Positions 33,258-41,511 of a stretch of 64,000 nucleotides of DNA are shown one piece after another; position 1 is the stretch's first letter, and each line of letters begins with the position of its first letter. The stretch is from the NCBI GenBank assembly GCA_051881355.1, contig JBJEPS010000069.1, forward strand, positions 1 through 64,000, written 5' to 3'. The DNA is from Fimenecus sp051881355 (GTDB taxonomy: Bacteria; Bacillota; Clostridia; Oscillospirales; Acutalibacteraceae). The translations under genes were made by a program, and so were the position numbers. The notes under the pieces are model-generated. The model made no database searches, had not been told where the DNA came from, and worked only from the letters and a program-made list of their open reading frames with translations.

Positions 33258-33282
33258 GGTGAAAAATTCACCTTTTTTCACC
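33258..33282 (-). promoter_or_regulatory. mraZ: Likely MraZ operator (GGTGA repeats, 10-bp period)
   Basis: On the minus strand GGTGA occurs at 33282-33278 and again at 33272-33268, exactly 10 bases apart, and a facing TCACC follows at 33262-33258. MraZ is known to bind short G-rich direct repeats with a helical-turn period upstream of its own gene. These repeats lie between the promoter and the mraZ start, where binding would block transcription. Confidence 0.6.
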
Positions 33283-33314
33283 TTTTTTATGAAATTCCGC
33301 TCCTATTTGCTCTT

Positions 33315-33343
33315 ATTATAATGTATCCCGTCCCCAAATGCAA
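33315..33343 (-). promoter_or_regulatory. Sigma-A promoter of the dcw cluster
   Basis: Minus strand TTGCAT (33338-33343), 17-base spacer, TATAAT (33315-33320), about 97 bases upstream of the mraZ start codon. Confidence 0.85.
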
Positions 33344-33522
33344 GATTTTTTTTGCGTAAAACGGAGAAATTTTTGTACTTTGTTCGAGCATTTTGCACAA
33401 AAAATGCCAAGATTTTCCAAAGTTGGGCACGGCGGAGTCTTTTTTCATGTTTTTCTGCGATTTTTGTTCTTTCCATGTGTTTTTAAAAAATCGGTAAAAA
33501 TCGGAAAATAAAAAGGGCATAA
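33344..33522. other. AT-rich non-coding gap upstream of the dcw promoter
   Basis: No convincing gene, RNA or repeat is seen here. The stretch contains runs of T and A on both sides; a 77-codon minus-strand frame crosses it (33287-33520) but runs through the mraZ promoter and lacks family-like sequence. Confidence 0.5.
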
Positions 33523-33550
33523 AAAAACACCGCCCGAAGGCGGTGTTTTT
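33523..33550 (-). terminator. Terminator of the EamA transporter gene
   Basis: AAAAACACCGCC and GGCGGTGTTTTT form a perfect 12-base-pair stem. On the minus strand the loop is TTCG and seven T follow; T5 follows on the plus strand. Confidence 0.85.
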
Positions 33551-33640
33551 CGGATGGGTACACGAGGCGGTTTACGAATTTCCCAATTGGTATTTACGCC
33601 GTTCGGCGGCAAGTCGCGTTTCTATGGTGCTTTATTTTTT

Positions 33641-33668
33641 GAGATTCTTCACTGCGTTCAGAATGACA
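33641..33668. repeat. Second copy of the palindromic repeat, right half only
   Basis: GAGATTCTTCACTGCGTTCAGAATGACA matches the right half of the element at 1982-2072 except for a few bases. No matching left half is seen nearby. It borders the AT-rich EamA gene; 33551-33640 holds no recognisable feature. Confidence 0.6.
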
Positions 33669-33682
33669 AATTTGGAATTTGT

Positions 33683-34564
33683 CTACTGCTTCATACTTCT
33701 GTATTCACAAATATTTTGCAACAAAATACCGCCGATAATAAAGAGCAATGCAACAAACGCTTGTAACTGTATCGTTTCTTTCAAAAAGATTGCGGATACA
33801 GCCAATGATAAAAACGGTGTCAAGTATGCAAGATTTGCTATTTTTGCAGTATTTTCCACCCCTTTTAACGCCAAAGCCCAAAGCAGATATGCCACCGCAT
33901 CAATAGCAATTCCCAGCCACAATATTCCAAGCCACTGTATCCCTTTTATTGGCACCCAAGTTTCTGTCATTAAACCTAATACCATTGCACAAATCGCAAC
34001 AACAAACCATGTAATCATCATTGAAATATTTTGATTATAATCCGCTTTTTTATTTAATACGGAAAACAATCCATAGCAAGCCGCCGCAATAATACAACTT
34101 ATAATTCCAAATGCAGTATCTCCCGTTGAAAAACTTCCGTTTCCTAAAGAAAGAATGATAATTCCCACGAAGGAGCAAAGCATTGCAATCCCTTTTGTAA
34201 ATGTCAATTTTTCTTTTAATATTATACATGAAAAAATAACTAACATAATGGGCCATAGATAATTCAATATACACGCTTCCTGAGAAGTTAATTTTGCCAG
34301 CCCATAATAATATAGCGCAGAATATAAAAATAAGCCGATAAATCCCAATCCGCTCATAATCCCATAATCTTTAACAGAGTATTTTTTCATTTCCTTAACT
34401 ACTCCGTTTTTAAGATTGACAATCAGAAGAAATAAAAAAGCAAAAATACTACTAATTGATAACGCCTCTAAATTTGGAATATCATACAACATCTTCTTAA
34501 CCATAGCTGCCATTGTTGACCAAATAAACACCGTTACTATTGCATAAATGTAATTTTTCCTCAT
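33683..34564 (-). CDS. EamA/DMT-family transporter
   Basis: Inner-membrane permease of 293 residues with ten predicted helices in two EamA repeats, the drug/metabolite transporter superfamily. Typical features are the N-terminal YAIVTVFIWSTMAAMVKKML, the CILNYLWPIMLVIFSCIILKE end of the first repeat (about 94-120), and FLKETIQLQAFVALLFIIGG in the second. The substrate cannot be inferred. The gene is markedly richer in A and T than its neighbours and uses A/T-ending codons throughout, suggesting recent acquisition. A repeat fragment lies 15 bases past its end. The ATG follows AGGGAAC; an AT palindrome TATAAATT-CC-AATTTATA (34591-34608) lies just upstream. Confidence 0.9.
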   Translation of the reverse strand: MRKNYIYAIVTVFIWSTMAAMVKKMLYDIPNLEALSISSIFAFLFLLIVNLKNGVVKEMKKYSVKDYGIMSGLGFIGLFLYSALYYYGLAKLTSQEACILNYLWPIMLVIFSCIILKEKLTFTKGIAMLCSFVGIIILSLGNGSFSTGDTAFGIISCIIAAACYGLFSVLNKKADYNQNISMMITWFVVAICAMVLGLMTETWVPIKGIQWLGILWLGIAIDAVAYLLWALALKGVENTAKIANLAYLTPFLSLAVSAIFLKETIQLQAFVALLFIIGGILLQNICEYRSMKQ

Positions 34565-34590
34565 AGCAATGTTCCCTACGCTTTTGGTTA

Positions 34591-34608
34591 TATAAATTCC
34601 AATTTATA
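34591..34608 (-). promoter_or_regulatory. Short palindrome upstream of the EamA gene
   Basis: Arms TATAAATT and AATTTATA with a two-base spacer, 27 bases before the start codon. It may be an operator or contain the -10 region; no clear -35 box is seen. Confidence 0.3.
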
Positions 34609-34620
34609 TTTTGCGCCGCT

Positions 34621-36069
34621 TTAATTTTTCCGTTTCCACGCTTTATAATAAAAGACAATCAGCATAGGGTAAATCTCCAATCTACCCGCAAGCATTAAGA
34701 AGCTCAGCACAATTTTCGTAAAATACGAAAGCTCGCTGAAATTGCCGCTGGGACTTAACCGTCCGAACGCCGGACCGACATTGTTAAAGCAAGTCAGCAC
34801 TGCGCCGATGGCCTCCTGCATATCGACGTTGTCAAAGCAAACCAAGAAAATGCCGACGAACACCACAACCACATACAGCCCGAGATAAGCAAGCACGCTG
34901 TGAACATATTGGCTGTCTAAGGTTTTGCCGTCTACCTTAACGGTGACCACCTCGCGGGAATTCATCGATTTTTTAATTTGGCTGAGCACCGATTTGCAAA
35001 GCACCATCATACGTTCAACTTTAAACCCGCCGCCCGTAGAGCCGGCGCATGCGCCGATACAAAACAGCGCGAGCAACACCATTTGTGAAAAGACAGGCCA
35101 CTCGGTGTAATCGGCAGTGGAAAAGCCTGTGGTGGTGATAATCGACGCCACCTGGAAGCCTGCGTACCGCACAGCGGTGGTAATGTGCTTATAAATCGGC
35201 AAAATATCGAGTGCAATTACCGTGGTGGTAAAGGCGATAATATCGAGATACCAACGCAGTTCCTCGCTTTTGAATACACGACCGAACTGACGCGTCAGCA
35301 ACAAAAAGTAAAGATTGAAGTTTACGCCGAATAAAATCATAAAAACGGAAATTACGACTTCCGAATATAGGCTACCGTATGCCGCGATACTCGCATTGCG
35401 TACCGAAAAGCCGCCCGTCCCCGCCGTGGCGAATGCGGTCGTGACGCTGTCAAAGAACGGCATACCGCCCACCAGCAACAAAATAATCTCCAAAATGGTT
35501 AAGGCAAAATAAATAATATACAAAATCCGCGCAGTCATCATGGTTTTGGAAACCAGCTTGCCCATGGTGGGTCCGGGCACTTCGGCACGCATGATGTGCA
35601 TGGATTGATTTTCGCGTTGCGGCAGAAACGCCAGCACAAAAACAAGAACGCCCATACCGCCGATCCAATGCGTAAAGCTACGCCAAAACAGAATGCTTTT
35701 CGGCAAGGACTCAATATCGGTTAAAATCGACGCACCCGTAGTGGTAAAGCCCGACACCGTTTCAAACAACGCGTCCACGGGATTGGCTATTGCACCCGAA
35801 AACCAAAACGGCAATGCGCCGAACAGGGAAATTAAAATCCACGAAATCGCCACAATCATAAAGCCTTCCCGTGCATAAATGCGGCGATGGCGCGGCTTCT
35901 TGATTTCCAAAAGGAAGCCGAAGGCGAGCAAAAGCGCCGCCGTCAGGATAAACGCCCACGGCGTACCGACTTCCCTGTAATAAAACGCTACGCTCAACGG
36001 CAGCAACAGCAAAATGGCTTCTGCAATTAAGATTTTGCCGACCGTTGTACTGACCATTCTGTAATTCAT
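34621..36069 (-). CDS. trkH: Potassium uptake protein TrkH/KtrB family
   Basis: Integral membrane subunit of 482 residues of a Trk/Ktr K+ uptake system, with four M1-P-M2 repeats. Filter-like segments include TTTGASILTDIESLP (about 109-123), TAGTGGFSVRNASI, TTTGFSTADYTEWP and FNNVGPAFG, each with the conserved Gly. The partner TrkA-type protein is encoded directly upstream on the same strand. Length is normal. The ATG follows AGGAGAAATG. Confidence 0.95.
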   Translation of the reverse strand: MNYRMVSTTVGKILIAEAILLLLPLSVAFYYREVGTPWAFILTAALLLAFGFLLEIKKPRHRRIYAREGFMIVAISWILISLFGALPFWFSGAIANPVDALFETVSGFTTTGASILTDIESLPKSILFWRSFTHWIGGMGVLVFVLAFLPQRENQSMHIMRAEVPGPTMGKLVSKTMMTARILYIIYFALTILEIILLLVGGMPFFDSVTTAFATAGTGGFSVRNASIAAYGSLYSEVVISVFMILFGVNFNLYFLLLTRQFGRVFKSEELRWYLDIIAFTTTVIALDILPIYKHITTAVRYAGFQVASIITTTGFSTADYTEWPVFSQMVLLALFCIGACAGSTGGGFKVERMMVLCKSVLSQIKKSMNSREVVTVKVDGKTLDSQYVHSVLAYLGLYVVVVFVGIFLVCFDNVDMQEAIGAVLTCFNNVGPAFGRLSPSGNFSELSYFTKIVLSFLMLAGRLEIYPMLIVFYYKAWKRKN

Positions 36070-36095
36070 CGGTTATTCATTTCTCCTAAACGTTT

Positions 36096-37451
36096 TTACC
36101 GAAAGATTTCCTCAAAGTTCTTGAAGCCGTTTCGAGTGGTAATGACAATCACATTATCCCCGTTTTCAATCGTGTCGTCGCCGCACGGATAGATAATTTT
36201 ACCCTTGCGCAAAATACAGCCGATCATCACATCGTCTTTCAGTTGTAATTCTTTTAATGTACTGCCGACGTAAAACGCATCTACCGTTTCAATGCGGAAC
36301 TCCAACGCCTCGACGCGGTCATTGACCAATTTGTACAAGGTCTGCACACTGCTTGCGCCGGAATTTTCCAGTGCGCGAACATACCCGATAATCTGATTGG
36401 CGGCAATGGTCTTAGACGAGACTGCCGTTTCAATACCGATACTCTGCAAAATATCGTAAGACACACGGTTGACCTTCGCTACGGTTTTGCCGACGCCGAT
36501 GGACGACGCATACATGGTGGTAATGATGTTTTCTTCATCAATCGTAGTCAAAGAGACAAACGCATCCTGATTATCAAGCCCTTGCTCAAGCAGGATATTG
36601 CGGTCACTGCCGTCGCCGCAGACAACCGTGGCGTGCGGCAACAGGTCTGCCAAAACCTCGGCGCGCTGTTCATCAATTTCGATCACCTTGACCTTGTGCC
36701 CCGTTTCCGACAGCTGCAATGCCAAATAATACCCCATTTTTCCGCCGCCCGCAATCAGCACATTTTTCGTGCGATGGCGATATATACCCAATTCCTTCAT
36801 AAATGCAATCATATCGCTTCGTTTGGAGGTGATATGAATTCTATCCCCCATCTGCAAGCCGAAATTGCCGTTCGGAATATAGACGCTTTCGCCGCGCTGC
36901 ACCGCGCAGATAAGCACGCGCGCTTTAAACCGCCCTGCAATTTCACAGACACGCATACCCGCAAGCGGATTATCTGCTTTGATTTCGATTTCCGCCAAAT
37001 CCACACGGTCGCCCGCAAAGCTCTCCATATTCAGCGCCGTCGGGAAACGTAATACACGCGCGATTTCATTCGCCGCGGCATACTCGGGATTGACCACCAA
37101 GCTCAAACCCAACTCCTCTTTAAAAAAGTGCAGTTGCTTGGCATATTCGGGATTGCGCACGCGTGCAATGGTATGGTGCGCACCGATTTTTTTGGCAACC
37201 AAGCAGCAAAGAATGTTCAACTCGTCCGACGAGGTTGCCGCAATGAAGAGCCGCGCCTTGTCCACACCTGCCTCTTTTTGTATGCTGTAACTGGCGCCGT
37301 TGCCGCAAAGCCCCATGACGTCGAATTGATTGACCATTTCTTCTACGACCTTCGGGTCTTTATCAATCACCACGACATCGTGCCCTTCCATAGACAAATG
37401 CTCTGTAAGCGCCGCGCCGACCTTGCCGTCGCCGACAATCACGATATTCAT
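36096..37451 (-). CDS. trkA: Trk system potassium regulator TrkA
   Basis: Cytoplasmic gating subunit of 451 residues with two RCK units. Each has an N-terminal nucleotide-binding Rossmann fold: MNIVIVGDGKVGAALTEHLS (1-20) and VLIAGGGKMGYYLALQLSET (about 229-248). Each is followed by a TrkA-C domain (around 140-215 and 370-450). The double unit is the TrkA form rather than the single-unit KtrA. The ATG at 37451 follows AGGAGAACG; an upstream frame to 37505 reads into the leader. It is cotranscribed with trkH, 26 bases downstream. Confidence 0.95.
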   Translation of the reverse strand: MNIVIVGDGKVGAALTEHLSMEGHDVVVIDKDPKVVEEMVNQFDVMGLCGNGASYSIQKEAGVDKARLFIAATSSDELNILCCLVAKKIGAHHTIARVRNPEYAKQLHFFKEELGLSLVVNPEYAAANEIARVLRFPTALNMESFAGDRVDLAEIEIKADNPLAGMRVCEIAGRFKARVLICAVQRGESVYIPNGNFGLQMGDRIHITSKRSDMIAFMKELGIYRHRTKNVLIAGGGKMGYYLALQLSETGHKVKVIEIDEQRAEVLADLLPHATVVCGDGSDRNILLEQGLDNQDAFVSLTTIDEENIITTMYASSIGVGKTVAKVNRVSYDILQSIGIETAVSSKTIAANQIIGYVRALENSGASSVQTLYKLVNDRVEALEFRIETVDAFYVGSTLKELQLKDDVMIGCILRKGKIIYPCGDDTIENGDNVIVITTRNGFKNFEEIFR

Positions 37452-37519
37452 AAAATCGTTCTCCTGTATAGATGGTTTTATATTTTCGACAGGCAAAAAT
37501 ACCACTGTTTTAGTTTATT

Positions 37520-37548
37520 ATTGTACCATTGAAACGGTGCACTTGCAA
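37520..37548 (-). promoter_or_regulatory. Sigma-A promoter of trkA-trkH
   Basis: Minus strand TTGCAA (37543-37548), 17-base spacer, TACAAT (37520-37525). Confidence 0.75.
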
Positions 37549-37659
37549 TAGGAAAAGCAGAACAAACGCGGATAAAAAACAATTTTTTCTGGTTTTGTTC
37601 AAAAATATACCGGGTTTTATCGGTCCGTTTTCCGTTATGCAAATTATACCGAAAAACGC

Positions 37660-37688
37660 TTGTATTACAAAACGTTTTTATGTATAAT
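37660..37688 (+). promoter_or_regulatory. Sigma-A promoter of the DRTGG/hydrogenase-like operon
   Basis: TTGTAT (37660-37665), 17-base spacer, TATAAT (37683-37688), followed by GGAGG at 37707-37711 and ATG at 37720. Confidence 0.8.
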
Positions 37689-37719
37689 GGTATATATACC
37701 CAAAACGGAGGCTTTATAT

Positions 37720-38070
37720 ATGAAGGTTCGTGAAATTCAGGAAATCCTTTCGGCACAGGTCATTTGCGGAGAGGAATTTTTAGACCGCGAGGTATTTTCC
37801 GCCTGCGGCAGTGATATGATGAGTGATGTGCTCGCTTATGTCAAAGAGCAGGCGGTACTGCTGTCGGGGCTTGTCAATCCGCAGGTGGTACGCACCGCCG
37901 AAATGATGGATATGCAATGTATCGTTTTCGTGCGCGGCAAACACCCCGACGAAAGTATCATTGCGCTTGCACGCGACCGAGATATTGTGTTGCTTTCCAC
38001 ACAGTACCCGATGTTCGCGTCCTGCGGGATGCTGTATGAAAAGGGCTTGCGGGGAGGCGCAATACGATGA
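37720..38070 (+). CDS. DRTGG-domain protein 1
   Basis: Protein of 116 residues consisting of one DRTGG domain, a fold otherwise found beside CBS pairs, in HPr kinase N-termini and in phosphotransacetylase. The pattern VREIQEILSAQVICGEE, then FSACGSDMMSDVLAYV, then IVFVRGKHPD is that of the stand-alone DRTGG proteins found with hydrogenase-related genes in Clostridia. Biochemical function is unknown; ligand sensing is likely. It is the first gene of the operon and its stop overlaps the next start as ATGA, implying coupled translation. Confidence 0.85.
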   Translation: MKVREIQEILSAQVICGEEFLDREVFSACGSDMMSDVLAYVKEQAVLLSGLVNPQVVRTAEMMDMQCIVFVRGKHPDESIIALARDRDIVLLSTQYPMFASCGMLYEKGLRGGAIR

Positions 38071-38492
38071 GCTTGATTGCCCTGCACTATGATGTGCCCG
38101 GGGATGATTTCACCCGTGCCGGCGAGGCTTCGGGCAATGTCAAAACCCATTTAAAAAAATTAGGCTTCAGCCCCGCAGTTGTGCGCAATGTCGTCATTGC
38201 ATTGTACGAGGCGGAAATCAATATGGTCATTCATGCGGGCGGCGGCGAAATCGATGTGGAAATCGACCCCGACCAAATTCGCATGGTGTTAACCGACCAC
38301 GGTCCCGGCATTCCCGATATATCCCTCGCCATGCAGGAGGGGTATTCCACCGCACCCGACAATGTGCGCGCACTGGGATTCGGCGCAGGCATGGGATTGC
38401 CGAACATCAAAAAATATACCGACGATATGCAAATTGAAACCGAAATCGGCGTCGGTACGACGATGCGGCTGCGCGTGGATGTGCCCGCGTAA
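38067..38492 (+). CDS. RsbW-like ATP-binding protein
   Basis: Single-domain GHKL ATPase of 141 residues resembling anti-sigma factor kinases such as RsbW and SpoIIAB. The N box ALYEAEINMVIHAGGG (about 49-64), the G1 box DHGPGIPD (about 88-95) and the lid GFGAGMGLPNIKKYTDD (about 111-127) are present. No phosphoacceptor histidine domain is attached, so it may phosphorylate a protein on Ser/Thr or act by binding. No STAS anti-anti-sigma partner is encoded nearby. It is coupled to both neighbours in the operon. Confidence 0.87.
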   Translation: MSLIALHYDVPGDDFTRAGEASGNVKTHLKKLGFSPAVVRNVVIALYEAEINMVIHAGGGEIDVEIDPDQIRMVLTDHGPGIPDISLAMQEGYSTAPDNVRALGFGAGMGLPNIKKYTDDMQIETEIGVGTTMRLRVDVPA

Positions 38493-38536
38493 ATTGTCTC
38501 AAATCCCTGAAATATTACATACGGAGATACGAAGTT

Positions 38537-39841
38537 ATGCTGTCAAACGAGTTTTTCCATTCCGTGCGACTGGATGAAGAAAAATGCAAAGGGTGCATCA
38601 ACTGCATCAAGCGCTGTCCGACGGGTGCCATTCGCGTGCGCCGCGGCAAAGCATATATTATTTCGGAACGCTGCATCGACTGCGGCGAATGCATTCGCAT
38701 TTGCCCCAACCACGCAAAATATGCCGAGAAGTATTCCTTTAACGAAATTTTGGAGTATAAATACCGCATTGCCTTACCTGCCCCGACGCTGTACGGACAG
38801 TTTAACAACTTAGACGATGTGGATTATGTACTCAACGGTTTTTTGCAGATGGGCTTTGACGATGTATTCGAGGTTTCGGTCGGCGCAGAGCTGGTTTCGG
38901 ACGCCACCAGAGCCTATATGCAGCGGCAGGATATTGTGCGTCCCGTCATTTCCTCGGCGTGTCCCGCGATTGTGCGGCTTATCCGCGTGCGGTTTCCGAA
39001 CCTCATACCCAATGTTTTGGACTTAAACGCGCCTTTAGAGGAAGCAGCGCGACTTGCACGTGCACGCGCGGTTGAAAAAACAGGACTTGCCCCTGAAGAC
39101 ATCGGCGTGTTTTTCATTACACCCTGTACGGCAAAAATCACCGCGATTAAACAGCCGATTTGCAACGAGAATTCCAATATCAGCGGTGTATTTGCAATTA
39201 AAGATATTTATCCCGTGCTTCTCGGGCAGATGGATAAACTGACCGAATTAAAGCCCCTGAAGAATTCGGGGCTGTTGGGTGTAGGCTGGGCGTCCTCCGG
39301 CGGAGAGTCTGCAGCGCTGATTAAGGAACGTTACCTTGCAGCAGACGGGATAGAAAATGTCATCAAGGTGTTAGAGGAATTAGAGGACGAAAAACTAAAC
39401 GACCTCGACTTCATTGAACTGAACGCCTGCTCGGGCGGGTGCGTCGGCGGACCGCTGACCGTCGAAAATCCCTATGTTGCCAAAGCACGTTTACAAAGGC
39501 TGCGCAAATATCTGCCTGTTTCGTGCAACCATTTGGAAACCGAGGAAATTCCACCGCAAATGCAGTGGGAAAAACCATTAGAGCCGGTCAATATCATGAA
39601 GCTGGATACGGATTTGCGCCGTGCGATGGAAAAAATGGCAAAAATGAACGAAATCGAAAAAACACTGCCGGGGCTCGACTGCGGCACCTGCGGCGCGCCC
39701 TCCTGCCGCGACTTGGCAGAGGACATTGTGCGAGGCAAGGCATCGATTGAGGACTGCGTATTCTTCACGCGGGAAAATGCCGACGGTGGAAACTACATTC
39801 CCATTCCCGCACCGTTCCGCAAGTCTGACGAAAACACATAA
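38537..39841 (+). CDS. [FeFe]-hydrogenase-like iron-sulfur protein, probable sensor
   Basis: Protein of 434 residues. An N-terminal double [4Fe-4S] ferredoxin domain (Cys17, 20, 23, 27 and Cys46, 49, 52, 56) precedes a hydrogenase large-subunit-like domain. Its three H-cluster motifs are altered: SSACPAI (139-145) retains the cluster Cys142 but has Ala141 where catalytic enzymes carry the proton-transfer Cys; TPCTAK (195-200) retains Cys197; NACSGGC (296-302) retains Cys298 and Cys302. A C-terminal four-Cys Fe-S domain (Cys382, 385, 390, 407) replaces the PAS domain common in HydS sensors. It can probably bind a complex cluster but is unlikely to be a normal hydrogenase. Small subunit and diaphorase genes are absent. 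Confidence 0.88.
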   Translation: MLSNEFFHSVRLDEEKCKGCINCIKRCPTGAIRVRRGKAYIISERCIDCGECIRICPNHAKYAEKYSFNEILEYKYRIALPAPTLYGQFNNLDDVDYVLNGFLQMGFDDVFEVSVGAELVSDATRAYMQRQDIVRPVISSACPAIVRLIRVRFPNLIPNVLDLNAPLEEAARLARARAVEKTGLAPEDIGVFFITPCTAKITAIKQPICNENSNISGVFAIKDIYPVLLGQMDKLTELKPLKNSGLLGVGWASSGGESAALIKERYLAADGIENVIKVLEELEDEKLNDLDFIELNACSGGCVGGPLTVENPYVAKARLQRLRKYLPVSCNHLETEEIPPQMQWEKPLEPVNIMKLDTDLRRAMEKMAKMNEIEKTLPGLDCGTCGAPSCRDLAEDIVRGKASIEDCVFFTRENADGGNYIPIPAPFRKSDENT

Positions 39842-39871
39842 AATAAATCGCACCTACAGAAAGGGAATTCT

Positions 39872-41173
39872 ATGAAAACTCTGTTTCAAAATTGCAATGT
39901 GATTGACGTAGAAAACGGCGGCAAGGTGCTGGAAAACACTTGCGTGCTGACGGAAAACGAGAAAATCGTGTCTGTCGGCGAATCGGCGAAGGCTGACCGT
40001 ATTTTGGACTTGCACGGTGCATATCTCTTGCCCGGTCTTATCAATTTACATGTGCACCTGTTTGGCACAGGTGCGCCGAGTAAGGCGCTTGCAGGCGGAA
40101 ATCTACAAAAATTTCTGATGGCGGTATTAAAAACCCCCATCGGCGCAAAAGTGATGGATAAAATCATCGCCGACAATGTGGAAACACAAGTCAAAAGCGG
40201 CGTGACGACCATTCGCGCAGTCGGAGATTTTTGTTACAGCGATATTCGTGTGCGGGACCGCATCAAGGCAGGTTCGCTGTTGGGACCTCGCATGCTGGTG
40301 TCCGGTCCTGCCATTACCGTGCCCGGCGGGCACGGCGACGGCAATTTTGCCGTAACAAGCGATGATATTCCCACTCTTTTGTCGTTTGTGGATCAAAACG
40401 TAAAAGCGGGCGTCGACCTGATTAAAATCTGCGTGACAGGCGGCGTAATGGACGCAAAAGAGGCAGGTCACCCGGGCGAGCTGAAAATGAATTTGGAACA
40501 AACCAAGGCAATTTGTGACCATGCACACGCGCTGGGGTTAAAGGTCGCATCGCATACCGAAAGCGAAGAAGGCTTAGAGGTTGCCCTCAAGGGCGGCGTA
40601 GACACCATTGAGCACGGCGCCGCCATCAGCGATTTAATGCTCGAACAATACCGCCAAAACGGCTCGGCGATGATTATCACGCTTTCGCCATGTGTGGCGC
40701 TCTCCTTTTTGCCGCCGCAGATTACGAAGCTCGATGACAAGGCGACGCTCAATACCAAAATCGTCGGAAAAGGCATGGTGGACGGCGCAAAACGCGCAAT
40801 ACGAGACAATATCCCCTTAGGACTCGGCACAGATGCCGCCTGTCCGCTTTGCACACAATACAATACTTGGCGTGAGCTTGATTATATACATAATTTATGC
40901 GGTATGTCCGCGGCAGAGGCGATTTGCACAGCAACCATTGTCAATGCACATATTGCGGGGATTGACACGGAGACCGGCTCTGTCACCCCGGGGAAAGCGG
41001 CAGACTTACTGGTGGTGGAAAAAAATCCGCTGGAAAATTTGTCAGCGCTTGCAGAGCCTTTGTATGTGATGGCAAACGGTCGGTTGCTTGACCACCCCGT
41101 GCAGAAAAAGATGCACGAAATCGAAAAAGAACTGAATGCCATCGACCTTAGCAAAATGGATTTTGCAATATAA
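39872..41173 (+). CDS. Imidazolonepropionase-type amidohydrolase
   Basis: Metal-dependent hydrolase of 433 residues of the amidohydrolase superfamily. HVH (60-62), the bridging Lys in DLIKICVTGG (about 183-192), the metal His in VASHTES and in IEHGAAI, and the catalytic Asp in LGTDAACP are all present, so a binuclear metal site is expected. Relatives include imidazolonepropionase-like and Xaa-Pro/Xaa-Arg dipeptidases; the substrate cannot be told from sequence. It sits 30 bases after the hydrogenase-like gene and 11 bases before the second DRTGG gene, apparently cotranscribed, an unusual guest in this set. Confidence 0.88.
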   Translation: MKTLFQNCNVIDVENGGKVLENTCVLTENEKIVSVGESAKADRILDLHGAYLLPGLINLHVHLFGTGAPSKALAGGNLQKFLMAVLKTPIGAKVMDKIIADNVETQVKSGVTTIRAVGDFCYSDIRVRDRIKAGSLLGPRMLVSGPAITVPGGHGDGNFAVTSDDIPTLLSFVDQNVKAGVDLIKICVTGGVMDAKEAGHPGELKMNLEQTKAICDHAHALGLKVASHTESEEGLEVALKGGVDTIEHGAAISDLMLEQYRQNGSAMIITLSPCVALSFLPPQITKLDDKATLNTKIVGKGMVDGAKRAIRDNIPLGLGTDAACPLCTQYNTWRELDYIHNLCGMSAAEAICTATIVNAHIAGIDTETGSVTPGKAADLLVVEKNPLENLSALAEPLYVMANGRLLDHPVQKKMHEIEKELNAIDLSKMDFAI

Positions 41174-41184
41174 GGAGCAAAAAT

Positions 41185-41511
41185 ATGACTGTCAGAGAAT
41201 TTGCTGAACAGCAAAAGTTAAACATTGCCGTGGCGGGCGATGTATCGCGTGAAATCGGCGGCGGCTACTGCGGTGACCTGTTAAGCTGGGTGATGTCACG
41301 CGCACAAAGTGACGACTGCTGGTTTACGGTAATGGGCAATGTCAACGCCATTGCCGTCAGCGTGCTTGCAGACTGTGCGTGCATTGTACTTTGTGAAAAC
41401 GCACCGTTAGATGCAGATGCGAAATTAAAAGCCGAACAGCAGGGCGTGAATATTTTGACGTCAGAAAAAAATGCCTACATGCTCGCTGCGGCGTTATCCA
41501 AAGTGCTATGA
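41185..41511 (+). CDS. DRTGG-domain protein 2
   Basis: Second small DRTGG-type protein, 108 residues, different in sequence from the first. Its pattern GGGYCGDLLSWVMSRAQSDD, then MGNVNAIAVSVLADCACIVL, marks the group often annotated as serine-kinase or HPr-kinase-related regulators; no kinase domain is present. The ATG follows AAGGAGC. Its stop overlaps the PHP gene start as ATGA. With the first DRTGG protein it may form a heteromeric sensor. Confidence 0.85.
   Translation: MTVREFAEQQKLNIAVAGDVSREIGGGYCGDLLSWVMSRAQSDDCWFTVMGNVNAIAVSVLADCACIVLCENAPLDADAKLKAEQQGVNILTSEKNAYMLAAALSKVL

Noticed and set aside
33543..34034. 163-codon plus-strand frame across the repeat and EamA gene
   Set aside because: Begins in a terminator, crosses the repeat fragment and runs antisense to the transporter.
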